Source: Micropterix aruncella
Taxonomy: Eukaryota > Arthropoda > Insecta > Lepidoptera > Micropterigidae
Direction of reading: 5' to 3'
DNA: 64,000 nucleotides
Assembly: GCA_944548615.1 (NCBI GenBank)
Contig: OX155957.1
Span: 1,717,050-1,781,049 of the forward strand
The notes beneath the pieces were generated by a model. The model searched no databases. It worked only from the letters and a program-made list of their open reading frames with translations, and was not told the DNA's origin. Both the position numbers and the translations under genes were made by a program. Of this stretch, positions 44,831 to 56,748 are shown piece by piece (position 1 is the stretch's first letter; each line of letters begins with the position of its first letter).

Positions 44831-47800
44831 GTTAAAGACAGTCCTTAACTGGCTAGGAAATAGAGGTAATTACCTCTATGGGCCTTATCATTTCTGGGCA
44901 CATCTTTAAATGCGACGGTGTCGCATAACAAAGTAAATACTAAATCGTAGGCGCGCAGTAACGAATCTGGCGACATATTTTAAATGCTCACAACGTATAA
45001 GTGAGACAGAAACTGCCAGTAAGTAACAGCTGTAAACAAATAACATAATTATTCATGTTATTGAAAACAAAGATTAATACGGGGGCCAGCGCATGATCTA
45101 CGGGCATCGTAATTAGTATATAAACGCCTGAACATTATAGTAATATAAGATATTCTTACACGAAATGCCAACTGTATTTTAACTATTACAATAAAAGTAT
45201 GATGTAAGTAAATCGCGGATTTCAATTCGGTGGATGCTTTCACGCCTAAAGCACATCATCGAAGAAAGACGCGAAAAATAACAAAAAAAAACTCTATAAC
45301 GAAATGAGAAACGCCAATTTGAACTGGCATGATGAAATTAGAAAGTTTTTGGGCAAGTTAAAGTTGTCGAGGGTTGATTCCCACGGGTTAACCAATTACC
45401 GCATTAGCAGATATATGTCAGAGAAGATATAGCAGTGACTTTTGTCTCCACTCTGTTTGTATCGAGAAAATAATGCATTAGGTCAAAAACCATCAAAATC
45501 AGACAAGATCGTAGGAAAAGTTACTATAAATTTAAAAAGTAGTTTTAATATCTATGCCCACGTTGGACGTCATTTTGGTGATTTATTCATCAAAATGACG
45601 TATTCCCCTTTAGTTCCCTTTAAGTAACTTGGACGTAATTATGCAGAAAGCATTCAATCCACAATTTACAATATCGATGTGTTTAGATGTTTTTTTCGTT
45701 AAGTAACAATTATTTTATGTTCAAATGCATAATCTTAGTACATATTGTTTTAATATTTGAACGATAAAAAATATTCAAGTGCATTTTTTCCGAGGCTGCA
45801 AAATGTAACTTGGATTGTTTTTGAATACTTATTTTATTTCATTTATTTAAGAATTAATTACTATAAATCATTGATTTTTCTTACAAAAATAACTGGTATA
45901 TTTGATTATGTTTCTCAACTGGGACTAGCCCGTTCTAGGGTGGACAGAACTCTAATATTACAATAAATTATTTAAAAGTTTTTGTAAAATGCTCATAAAA
46001 CTAAATTGCCTTAAAATGAGGTCCTCAAAAACAACCAAAAATCACAATTCCATTATAAAATAGGCAATATAACTAAGTACCTACACTTTAAAAACTTTAT
46101 ATAAATTAAGTATTATAATACGATCACAAGTACCAGCATGACGTGATATCAATCCTAGTTGTAAAATGTAATTTCATTTGTGTATATTGATGACTATATA
46201 AACAATAGATAATTCAAAGAATTTATAGAAACGCGCCTTTCACATGCGTCTTTCATAATTTGCAGTATTGTATTGATGCAAAATCTTCTTCTTATTGACG
46301 TTGAAATATGCTATTAAAGTTGAAATATTTTAATATAAAGGAGTGAATTATACATTGCAAAAAACTAATAAAGAATCTCTAATATAAGTTTCAAATTGGA
46401 ATAATTTGCGATTGGTTTACTGTATATTATTCTTTTTAAAATTAAATAAGTAAATTAAGATACATTTTTTGTTCTTTGTTATTCCTACACGATTGTGAAG
46501 TTGTATTGGAAATAAATATACTGTATTCTGATGTACTTTCTTATGTCAATTTAATGCCGTAACTTTAAGGCTCCTCTAGTATAACTGTACAGGAGACATG
46601 ACACGCGACATGAACCAAGATGAAATTTATACCGCACCCGAGGAGAAGGCACGAGGGTAATGCTATAAGGACAAAGAACTTAAATGAAAGGAAATTAAAA
46701 TGGAAAGTTTTAACTTAAGTTGTCCTCGTTGCAAATTGAATTTACCATTACTGTACTTGTTTTTCTCGCTACTCACAAGTCACCGGACGGAGATTATAAT
46801 ATGAGCGGAATACAGGTACTCTCGGGTAAGAATATTTTCCTGTTTCTATGTTTTATGACGTTAGCAGTGTTAAAAAATCGGTTGTGTCACCGCAAGACTT
46901 TTCTGGCAAGCAGACAACCCCTCCGCGTGTCAACCTCCTAACTTCTAGCCCCCAACCCCCTCCCGATTTAAAACCAATTTTTAACGTTAGGGCGGAATGT
47001 CAAATGAACGGTTGTCACTGTTTTAAATAAAAACTATGCACCGAAAATAAAACGGCTGAATATAAAGGTGGGTATCCATTAGGTTCGCGCATCAACTTTG
47101 CTCGGCGCATATGCAACTGCTCAAATGGGGACGGTGCGTGCATCAACCCAAGAACAACGAGTGCTCCGCAGTTTTAATTCGAACGTTGAGCGAACATGTC
47201 ATCGCCCGAATGTATTTTTAAATTTCTCATCCTTCGGATCCCACAGCACCGTATAATGTATGTACTCCTTGATTAGAGCTAGACATTTCTCCTCGCCCAG
47301 TTCATAGCGATGGATTCGCGTTTACTGGACGCCGAACGTGATGCACCCACCAACGTCTTACTTCGCTCGCGTCCACGAACGCACTGCGCATCACTTTGTG
47401 TTCGCGCATTTACCGCCACCGCTTGGAGAGCTCGCCGCGGAGCGTGCAGTTTGTCTTTGCTATATTGAATGTGTTTGCTTTATTAATGTTTAATTCTTGC
47501 TTACTATGATTACGATTACGATTATACACGAGCTACGATTCGTGTATACTATGAAAGACCTATCTTTTCTTTTCTTATAATGGTTTACCTGAAGTACCCA
47601 TATAAAAATAGCCCGAGCACATGAATACAGTGCGCCATTTTTACATTTTCTCGCAATTATAACATAACGGCGCACGCGCTATTTAACTAAAGAGAAAATG
47701 CTTAGGTTATCTTAAGCGTTTATCGCTCAAAAAGCTCACGCTCCCTTTCCCGTTAACGAGCTGTTATGTCGAACGGATATTTTATGGCTTCGTTCTGCAT

Positions 47801-47996
47801 AAGTAAGTGGTGATGGAAACCGTTTAAATGAAAAGCATATACGAGCAGTATACTCTTCTTGTACAAGAGAGAGGGGTTGTACGCTTGAACCGATTTAGAA
47901 TGGTGTGATACTGTTATAACCATTATGTCATCCCGAGTGTCATATGAAAACTTAAGTGTCCAAATATCAAGTAAGTAGTTGTCTAAATGTTCAAAT
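44831..47996. other. Long spacer, no supported gene
   Basis: About 3.2 kb without a recognisable ORF or element end. 47060-47470 is richer in GC, with many GCGCAT/GCGAAC-type words (GGTGGGTATCCATTAGGTTC at 47070), a composition seen in some MITEs, but I find no matching right end. 45510-45600 contains GACGTCATTTTGGTG...CATCAAAATGACGT, a short hairpin. Confidence 0.35.
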
Positions 47997-48155
47997 GTGT
48001 CAAATGAAAGATCTGCTTAAGTATATTCCGGAAATATGGATTAATACATAAACCACAAATATTTCATTAAAAAAAACGTAATAAAATAATGATAAATACA
48101 ATAGATCACTTTCTGTATCGGCAGTCGTTTAATTTAATATATTTACTTGTTAGTT
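47997..48155 (+). repeat. Repeat Y, copy 2, beside GCF
   Basis: Matches 27184-27360 in the same orientation and again precedes a GCF copy by about 100 bp. Confidence 0.72.
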
Positions 48156-48264
48156 ATGTGTTATTACAGAAAGACTTAAGATGCTGATCCACCGGAGTTC
48201 AGCACATGTGCCGCAGAGTGCTGCACAATTTTTTGTTCTGGTGGATACGTTGAGTTGTATAAAT

Positions 48265-49330
48265 TACTACGGGCGAAACCGCTACACTAACGGGTTATGG
48301 CGACACTTGCCTTTCTGTCTCATGGAGTGAACGTATAGACTTAGTGGACAAACTACGCTAACAGCCAGCTGATGGTTCCTTACAGGTTAGACCTGAGGGC
48401 ATGTTTGTTTTCTTAGGCCGGATGAACTCATGATTCAGCTCCCATCGGGCAACCTCCCAAAAGAGGGACTTTACGTGGAAGGGCGCGAGAAATCTGGTAG
48501 TAAGGGTACGAGGAAATCCGCTAAGTGGCACTTCCCAGTTCCTTGCGGTAAGGCATCCGACTCTTACGGGCTGTTAGCGTAGTTGGACTGTGGATTGTGT
48601 TTGTCTTCTGAATTATGCGTTCGCCCAATGGGAGAAAGGATGGCCCGTAGCAATTTACAACCCTCAATACCCTTTTACCAATATGTTGCTGTACTGTTAT
48701 CCTATACCGTATACTGTATACCGTCGTAGCGAACGGTTTCGTGCAGCTTGGGCCACATAATATATACTGTGTTTCCGGGTCGGTCGAACTTACAGTAGCC
48801 TCTTTCGGTGGAAGACTACCCCGGGAAGTACCGTCATGTCCCAGGCCTCACAGTTTGCGGATCGGAACCCCCTGGGGGATTGCCTCCCGACGCTACTCTT
48901 TAAACTCCCGACGAAATATACTTTTTCCTAAGCAGCAGGGGTGGATATTGACCTGCCGTCAACCACTCTTGAAATTACCATTTGACTACCTGATCCTGAA
49001 TTCAGATCACGGGAAAAGATGCCAATGGTCCACGATAGATTCAAACTGAATTACCGCTGAAGCGATAGCGCAAGCAACTTCGAACCCGTAACCAGCCGGG
49101 AGGCTGGAGGTATCATGGTGGTTAATTCCAGACAGAGATATCCTTCCGAAACTGGTAGTCAGGGGGCGAGACTGCCAGCTGGATTTCCTTTCCCGGTGCC
49201 TCGCCTTAAAGCGTCGGCCTCTGACGGGCGTGTTGGCTTAGCTGGACAATAGGTTTGTATTCGTCTATAAGTCTTTACGCTCACCTTACGGGAGATACTT
49301 ACTGAGGTGTCGGGTTCGTCCGTTGTATAT
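48265..49330. repeat. GC-rich repeat GCF, copy 9, mosaic with inverted ends
   Basis: Begins with the plus-orientation end (ATTACTACGGGCGAAACCGC, about 48274) and finishes with the minus-orientation end (GTCGGGTTCGTCCGTTGTAT, about 49318). In between are minus pieces (TTGCGGTAAGGCATCCGACT at about 48542; CACGATAGATTC, AACCAGCCGGGAGGCTGG, GACAGAGATATCC and GGTGCCTCGCC at 49030-49205) and a central CAGGCCTCACAGTTTG block. Highly diverged. Confidence 0.75.
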
Positions 49331-50020
49331 AACCGTATCCGTAAACTGTATACTGTTCCTCAGACTGCCATATAGTTGTACTGTTATTCTTTACCGCTTT
49401 GCGATCCATCAAGGTGCACCATTCATCGTGTATAGTGTTATCTTTATTGCTTTTATATCAAGTAGTAGTCACGGCACACGGCCGCGCGGTGCGGCCTTTC
49501 TAATCTGTCAAATCAACAAGTAGCAACGGAGCCGGACTAGACGGCCAGTTAATCGTCCCTTTACAGCGCTAACGCGCTGAAAATACACTTCCATTAGCGC
49601 ACACTTTGAAATACAGGAAGCTTCGAGGTTGCAGCTCTTTTAGGAGGATAGTTACAGTGGTTTATGACAGCTTTTCATTGACTATAATAGTCCCAGCAAA
49701 TTAACCCAAAAATGAACAGTAACCCAAATAATTCACGTAATTTTGGAAATCATTACAGTTGTTCTTCAAGATGTCCTGAGAGGTTATTTCTTCAGTTTTT
49801 CGCAGATACACTAAAATGTTTTAGATTACTGTTATTATTATTTCTTCGAAAATAAACTACATACAATTTTCCATAAACATGGTTATATTCGCTCCTTACC
49901 TATGTGCGAGGGTTTATCCAAAAGTAAGGTTTCCAAAGCTCTAGTCCCTTGGAAAGGTGCGAGGCGAAATCCGGCAACACCGCTGTGCGCGGCTGTTCCC
50001 CCACTCTTGATTGCGCCCGG
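49331..50020. other. Spacer, no supported gene
   Basis: 49930-50020 is GC-rich (GCGAAATCCGGCAACACCGC) and of unknown origin; it abuts the broken end of LINE-L. Otherwise AT-rich. Confidence 0.3.
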
Positions 50021-51602
50021 CCGGTATTACTCTAGCAGTTTTCAAATCGCTCGGAAATACACCACTTCTAAAGCTAACGTTGATTATATGACTGATGGGT
50101 ACGCTTATATATGACTTAGTAATTTTAAATATATGGGACCCTAATTCATCATTTCCTGCTGCTGACTTATTCTTTAGGCTTTCGATTATCTTCGTGACTT
50201 CAGCCGCATTAGTCGGTCTGAGATATAGTGAGGCCTGGTAGATACCAGTATCATTACATGAATCAATTTCTTCATCCGTGACAAATTTTTTGGCTAACAT
50301 AGGACCCACGCCACAAAAGTGTTTATTAATGTGATTTAGCACTTTTTTAGTGTTATTTTGCAGGGTAACAACTTCATCCTCGATTTGGATTTTGGACAAA
50401 GACGAAGTTTTTTTATTTTTTGAATTTGATGCTTCTTTTATTATTTCCCATATTTTCTGAGGGTCTTCTTTCGAGTTTGAAATTTGCGTTTTGTAGAATC
50501 TTTGCTTCGTTATTTTAATTAAATTCTTACATATATTTCTATACCGCGTAAATTTTTGTTTTAAAATGAGGTCATCCGGTCGCTTTTTTAAGGTAGCGTG
50601 CATTTTATCGCGTTTGTGAATACAAAAGAGTAGACCCTTAGTGATCCAAGGCTATAGTTTTTTGTGTTTGTGTCTAATTTTAAAAGTTTCAATTGACGTA
50701 TTTTTATTTACTATTTGACCTAACGAAGTGATAAATGCCCGATATGTTTCATCTGTACTATGCAGAGAGAGAACAGGAGACCAGTCGTGCCTGCTAATGT
50801 CTTTTAATATATTATCGTAGTTAATAGTTTTCTTTGTGAATTCATGTTTATGTTCAGCCTCCTTCCTCCATTTCCCTACTTTAAATAATATTGTATAATG
50901 ATCTGTAATAGAGTTTTGGAAGATGATCGTGGAGATCGTATTCTTAGAGCGAATCATAACATGATCAATACAAGTACTACTATTATTGAATTCTCGCGTT
51001 GGCTGGACAACCTCTGGGCGGAGTCCATGAAGCATTAGAAGATCGATATATTGGTCAGCTTGGATGTTTGCCTTCCCTTCTATTGAAATATTAAGATCCC
51101 CACAAAGTATTAAATTCTTTACGCTTCGATTTTCAATTAAGACCCCGTCTAATTTTTTTATAAAATTTGTGATATTGTTATTGGATGGGCTCCTATATAC
51201 ACAGAGTAGAGTTCTATCAATATCAATGTTAACCTGTAGACAATTTGCTTCAGGGAGATTAATTTCTTGGACAGACATATAACTAAAACCTTCTCGTATA
51301 TACACTACCACACCATCATTCTGAGTGTGGTTTAGCGTTGTGTGGTAGCATTCATATCCAGGAATGTGCTTATCCCTAAAGTAGTGTCCATTCCAGGTCT
51401 CGGTGAGTATTAGAATATCTAGGTCAATTTGGAGACGCTCTAATAGAATAATAAATTGATCGTAATTTTTATTGAGACTTCTAATATTTAGACATAGACA
51501 CTTGACTGTATCACCCTCGGACATAATCTCTCTGCACAACAATACGTTTGATGTGACGTGTCTGTTTTCAGTACTATTATTCAAAAAATTCATGTAATCC
51601 AT
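50021..51602 (-). pseudogene. LINE-L: APE endonuclease with truncated RT
   Basis: The minus strand is open from 51602 to 50652, then continues in the same frame past one TAG to about 50021. Residues 35-230 form an AP-like endonuclease that nicks target DNA: CLNIRSLNKN, ILILTETWN, VVVYIREG, VYRSPSNNN, LILCGDLNIS, TCIDHVMI and ITDHYTIL give the Asn, Glu, Tyr, Asp-Asn, Asp and Asp-His catalytic set, all present. Then comes the linker (WITKGLLFCIHKRDKM, KIWEIIKEAS) and the start of the RT (NDELGSHIFKI, FPSDLKTARVIP), cut at about 50021. CR1/Jockey superfamily. The RT core and 3' end are missing, so this is a 3'-deleted copy rather than the usual 5' truncation. Confidence 0.9.
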
Positions 51603-53084
51603 TGCAATACAACAGTAATCATTATAGTTTTGATAAGCAGTTTTAGCAACATTTTGTTAAGACTTTTAGTTAGTCTGTAGAGCGATAATGTCAGTGTTTC
51701 TATTGTTTCAAATATATATTTTTCAAACAAAATGTTTGGCCCTAAATTTCCTTTATAGAACAGCAACTTCATAGGTTGAGGACCCAATATTACTTTATAC
51801 TACGCACAGAGTTAACACTTTACGAATAACATCGCGCTTAAATTAATAAACCTCACGGGGCGCGCCTCGAGGCGGGGTGCCCCCTTACGCCGAGCACTGC
51901 CTTAAACAATTTGATTTCCTTGCTGCTCCTAATATTTTGATCCTACCTTAACCTATATATGCCCAGTGATTCGAAAACGAAATAAGAAGTATTACTTTTG
52001 TAAAAGCATCGGAAATCTTTCGGAAGCTCAGTAAAATCCAAAAAACTGTCATCTATCGCAAGAGTACGGAACTATCTCAGTACGAAACAGTAAGCAGTGC
52101 CAGTTGTGTCGTGTTCACTTCGTGCAAAAATCACATCGTCTCCCGAAAAAAGTAAGTAATTATTCAGCTGGGGAAAGCTTTGTACAAGTATCATAGTTTT
52201 GTAGTAAATTTAGGTAAATTATGGAATTATTCGTGTTATTAGAATTAGTTGATTATAGATAGAATTAGTAGATTGCATGTGAAAATAATTATAAATATTG
52301 AATAAAGTCATTATAATACCTTTGTTTGTATTACCTATGTATAACGAATGTAGGATATTTGCCCGTTGTTTCGTTTTCGAACACCTCTAAAATACCTAGT
52401 TAACAAAAATATATATATATACTAAAACTAGTCTATATTGTTATAGGGATCTATCAACATAAACTTATCTGAAAATAACCAAAATCACAATCCCAAAATA
52501 GTTCCGGCCATATATGGGTTAAAATGTAACGACGCGATTTATATAGAAAATTGTAAACAATTTATTTTCATTAAAGTAGCCATAACACTAATCCTAAAGG
52601 TCTCCGATATATCCGCAATAGCTGGAAAAAGGAATAATTGAACACCCCCACAATTTAACACTTCTGTGTTTACTTCTGAAGTGAGAAGGTCGTCTATTGT
52701 TTTAGATACGGTAAAACCGGTTACATATTTAGCTAGTCATGAAAAATACGTAGAAACTCCCACACAATAATTACCTAATTTAGGAAAATAAATACCATTA
52801 CTGGCAATAAATTATCGGTCTACGCATTCATTAGTGCCATCCCATAAATTGAAACACTGTCCAGTCTACGATTCCATATTCACCGCTGTATAACGTAGAT
52901 CAACGGTTCTCACACTTTTTAGTAAGACATATCTACCTAAAAAATAGAATGGTTACCTTACACCACTATCATTAACGATGGTGGTTTTCTCCTGATTTAC
53001 TTTTGATAGAAATAGAAATAGAAATAGAAATATTTATTGTCCGAAATTGTGGTGGTATATTTATGGTAATAATTTTCGATTCCC
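51603..53084. other. Spacer; possible LINE-L 5' region and GC patch
   Basis: 51603-51790 could be the 5' sequence of LINE-L, but I recognise no ORF1. 51853-51900 is GC-rich (CGGGGCGCGCCTCGAGGCGG). A 13-bp perfect inverted pair, TTCGAAAACGAAA (51970) and TTTCGTTTTCGAA (52369), may bound a small element. No gene seen. Confidence 0.3.
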
Positions 53085-54053
53085 TGGAAATCGTCCATCG
53101 GGCGCTCCTAGACTGCCTGCGCACCGTACGGCATCAGCCAATCGACTGTGCAATCCGACTGATAACAGGGGGAGTCTGGAAACGGCATTGTTTCCTATAG
53201 AGCGGGGGTGGTTGTTAACCTTACGGCAACTGCTCTTGAAACGACCAATCGGCTACCCGATCCCTTGTACCAGCCGGGCAATGGACGTCAGTCGGGATGT
53301 AATGTAACGAAATAGTAAGAATAACAACAACAACTAAAATACATATTTTATCCACACTTGGAGGTGTCAACTACAAAGTGCAAGCCCGGTATACCAGAAG
53401 GTTTTAACGATATTGATCGTTCTGTCTCCCGTGACTTCGGAACGAAAAAGTACGCTGTTTAGTTACGCTACTTGCCCGTAAGAAGCCAACGCCTTATCGC
53501 GAGACACCGGGAATGTGCACCCAGCCTCCCGACTTGTTACGGATTCGAAGTCGCTTGCGCGGTCCACTCCATTATGCTAGCAGTGATTCGGAATTAACCA
53601 AATCTATCGCGGACCACGGAATCTATGATAGGCCGGAAAAATCTGACCGTAACTGGTAGTAAGCGTGCGAGTGTCGGCCCGCTAGGTGCACATTCCCGGT
53701 AAGGCGTTAGCTTCTTACGGGCGAGTGGCGTATTTTTTATTTTTTATTTGTTGTGTGGGGCTTTTTTAGGGTCTTTACGGGCCTTGTAACACTGCGACCA
53801 TTGCTGATCTATTGTGTTCGCCACCTACTATAGTTCTGCAGTAAGCCTCGTGTCAATAAAGAACCGCAACAGGCTTTTGGCGCCAGATTGTTTTACCTCC
53901 TCAGGTTGGAGGTAATGACCACCCAGGGAGAGTGGCGTAACTAGATAGTGGACCATATTTCCCCAAAGTCTTTTACGCTCACCACACGGAAGACAAAACG
54001 ATCAATATCGTTAAAACTTCCTATGGTGATGGGTTCGCACGTTGTAGTTGACT
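53085..54053. repeat. GC-rich repeat GCF, copy 10, rearranged
   Basis: Three parts. 53090-53295 minus (GGGCGCTCCTAGACTGCCTG to GGCTACCCGATCCC). 53356-53635 plus (GTCAACTACAA to TCTATCGCGGACCACGG). 53640-54053 minus (CGTAACTGG, GGTAAGGCGTTAGC to GTTGTAGTTGAC), interrupted by a 197-bp insertion. The last two parts form an inverted repeat whose outer ends are GTCAACTACAA and TTGTAGTTGAC. Confidence 0.82.
53733..53929 (-). mobile_element. 197-bp poly(A) retro-insertion in GCF
   Basis: Flanked by the 10-bp direct repeat GAGTGGCGTA (53723-53732 and 53930-53939), a duplication of GCF sequence. The left end is T-rich (TTTTTTATTTTTTATTTG), so the element is on the minus strand with an A-rich tail. 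The body (GGCGCCAAAAGCCTGTTGCG in element sense) matches no RNA gene I recognise. Probably a 5'-truncated LINE 3' UTR or a SINE. Confidence 0.82.
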
Positions 54054-55222
54054 TCTCTGAGCGTGGATCAATATGTGTATTTATTATCTATTTTTACGCA
54101 TTATTTTTTGTTATTCTTACTATTAAGATCCATATCAACACTTTGATTACTCTGGTATTGTGAAAGAAAGAAAATAAAATAAATTACCAAACGCGATCCG
54201 CAGTTTGAGAAATACTGGCACAACCGTTGTCTTTTCTCTTTTCGTGGGTTGAACGTAGGTTGCGGTTATCGCAGTACGATCTTCTTGTCAAATTACACAC
54301 GCATTAACTGATTGCCCAGTCGCTCGTTTCTCGGAAAGAGAGTGTTAAGGGTGGGACACTAGTGGTCATTGAGCGAGGCTTAATGGTAGATAGTGGGATA
54401 TATTTAACCCATTGGATATAAGCCCATCCAGTATTTATATTTATAAATTATTTTGATAATAATTTGAAACAGAAAGATTTCATGGGCAATTATATGGCAT
54501 GAAAATTTTGGGTCCTTGCGTATGTAATTACCGTTTCTCACTAGTCATTTCGAACTTGAATAACATCGGGTTGAGTTGAAGTAAAATAATTATCAATTCA
54601 AAGGTTGGTGCTAATGAATTAGGGATAATAATGCAAGCAAATCCTACTCTAATTACCGCTGAGTTTACAACATAATTGACAAAACAAGTCATTTAAATGA
54701 AATCTGCAAAGAACTGAGTCTATTGGTCCTTTATTTCTACTTTAAGTTTTTAAATTTCATTTCAATTTATTTTGTGTAGTATCAATCAATTGATTGTGGT
54801 GTAGTAACATGGAGTTTTACAATTATTCAGTGTCGCACGTACAATTAGGCACAATTACATACAATTTATGCGTACAATATATTATTAACATCACAATTGA
54901 ATAGCGATAATAATGATTTAATAATAATAAAAGAAACATGCCTTATATTAATAGTACAAAATCAGTTAGGTTAGGTATCAGATGTTATATTATGCAGGTA
55001 TAATAATAAAACAACACTAAATATTAACTCGGAATAAAATTTTGTTACCCAATAACTTTAAAACATAAAAATAGTTTAAATTAAACATAGTAAATAATTA
55101 AAAGAATCAATAATAAATTGTCGTAATATAACAAAAAAAGACACGCTAGATGAAACAAAAATTAGGAGTTTTTAAAATCAAAATACCTACATTGGATATA
55201 AAAATCAATATAAATTATTTGA
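54054..55222. other. AT-rich spacer, no feature
   Basis: No gene or repeat partner recognised. Confidence 0.35.
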
Positions 55223-55541
55223 ATTAAGAGGCCGTGGCGGCCAAAAGCTATATGAACCATAATTTTGTGGCCTGGTTGTGAGAACACGAAAAAGAATTTT
55301 AATACAATTATGCCGGATTTTAACAACCCGGTCCCTAAGCTATCATTCCGCCAAATCAACATTGGTAAATTATTTCCATATTAATTGTAAATTATCTTTA
55401 TTCTGTTACTGTTTTCCAAAAAAATGAAAACGAGCGAGATTTGTCTTCAGTTTTTGGAAAACTTAGAGATGATTCTCAATATTAAAAAATACTGTTTATA
55501 CCAGCGTATGGTCTATTTGCATAGTACCAAGAGAGTTTTTG
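55223..55541 (-). repeat. Dispersed repeat R, copy 2
   Basis: Inverted partner of 4909-5220. The match is continuous over about 310 bp with substitutions and small indels. Confidence 0.75.
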
Positions 55542-56264
55542 ATTGTTGTCGTGTATGTCTATTTAATAATATCGAGAAGTATCTTTTTACGTAAAAACTG
55601 TCAAAAATCAACTGTTTGTTCAGTACGAGTACTGTTTGTTTGTTCAGTTCTTTATTAGTACGAGATTAGCGTGTTTTTTGTCGTTTTTAGACCATATGTT
55701 TTTACCTACCCACGCCCTCACCGTGCCATCTCAACGCCCCCTAATTTTCTCTGGGTCTTCTACTGCCCCCCTGAAAGTCTAAAACCCCCACCCTAAAACG
55801 GTTTTTTGAAATGAATATGGTTTCATTTCATTATCTGTTGTACACGAATGTGAGAATACGAAATTACAAATGCAAGTCCTCAACCCTCTTATCTTGATTC
55901 TGCCCTTCAAACGTAGTCGGGATCACTTGCAAAATGAAGAAGCAAGGGGTAGAAAACAAACAACGATCGCGAGGTAAGCTACTGCCTCTTCTCTTTAATC
56001 AGGCAAGATTGGATCCGGCCGCCCGTTTCTCGTTGCAATCCAGACGGATCTCGACTAGAAACTAATCTATATCTAGCGCAGAAGGGGATCCTTCAAGTAA
56101 ACGACTGTCGAAGATAGACGACTCACTCAGCTAATTAAAGACTATAGGGGCTGTTAACCTTAACTTTTGGTCATAGTGTAATGCAATTAGGGAAATTAAT
56201 ATAACGATAGTGAAAAGGAACCGTAATGGAATTAACAGCAGAGGAGTAAGTACAATTTAAATGA
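55542..56264. other. Spacer, no supported gene
   Basis: 55860-56150 is close to balanced in composition, but its frames are short and unrecognised. CTGTTTGTTCAGTACGAGTA is partly duplicated at 55612-55650. Confidence 0.3.
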
Positions 56265-56625
56265 AATATTTTGAGTGACACATGGAATAATTCCAATCTG
56301 CATATCAACCGACAACGACTAGGCAAAGTGCAATGTAGTTTTATTCATCAAAATCTTCGTTATTATAACAAGGTTCCAGAGCAAACCAAACGCATTGAAG
56401 AGAACCAATTTAAAAAGATAATTGTCAGTAATTTGGTAAGAAACCCAATTTAAGGTAAAAAGGAGTTAAAAATTCTTTAATTTATTTTACATGCTGATTA
56501 TTTTTAAAATTGTATACATAATAGCAAAATGATAGCTGGCTTTCTTATTTTGGTCTAATTTATTTTACATTTATTAGTTTTTAAAATTACGAAGGCATAT
56601 TGCTGGATTGACATAAATGTAAAGG
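56265..56625 (+). mobile_element. LINE-A 3' fragment, old copy
   Basis: Reads NLHINRQRLGKVQCSFIHQN, then YYNKVPEQTKRIEE and FKKIIVSNLVRNPI-stop, matching the end of LINE-A ORF2 (23800-23960), followed by part of the 3' UTR up to ATTACGAAGGCATATTGCTG. More diverged than the other copies; the tail is missing. Confidence 0.87.
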
Positions 56626-56748
56626 TGGATTAAAAAATTAATTAAAAATGCTATTATATAGTATATATTCGTCTTTCTCATAAATCTTATGTACTATACA
56701 TACGTATAGATACTAATAGAATTGAATTTTTGTTTTTTCGGTCTACAC

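Noticed and set aside
46720..47030. Overlapping 60-73 codon plus frames
   Set aside because: No homology, no continuation; chance frames.
47060..47470. GC-richer GCGCAT-type block as a MITE
   Set aside because: Only one possible terminus seen; no partner end or duplication.
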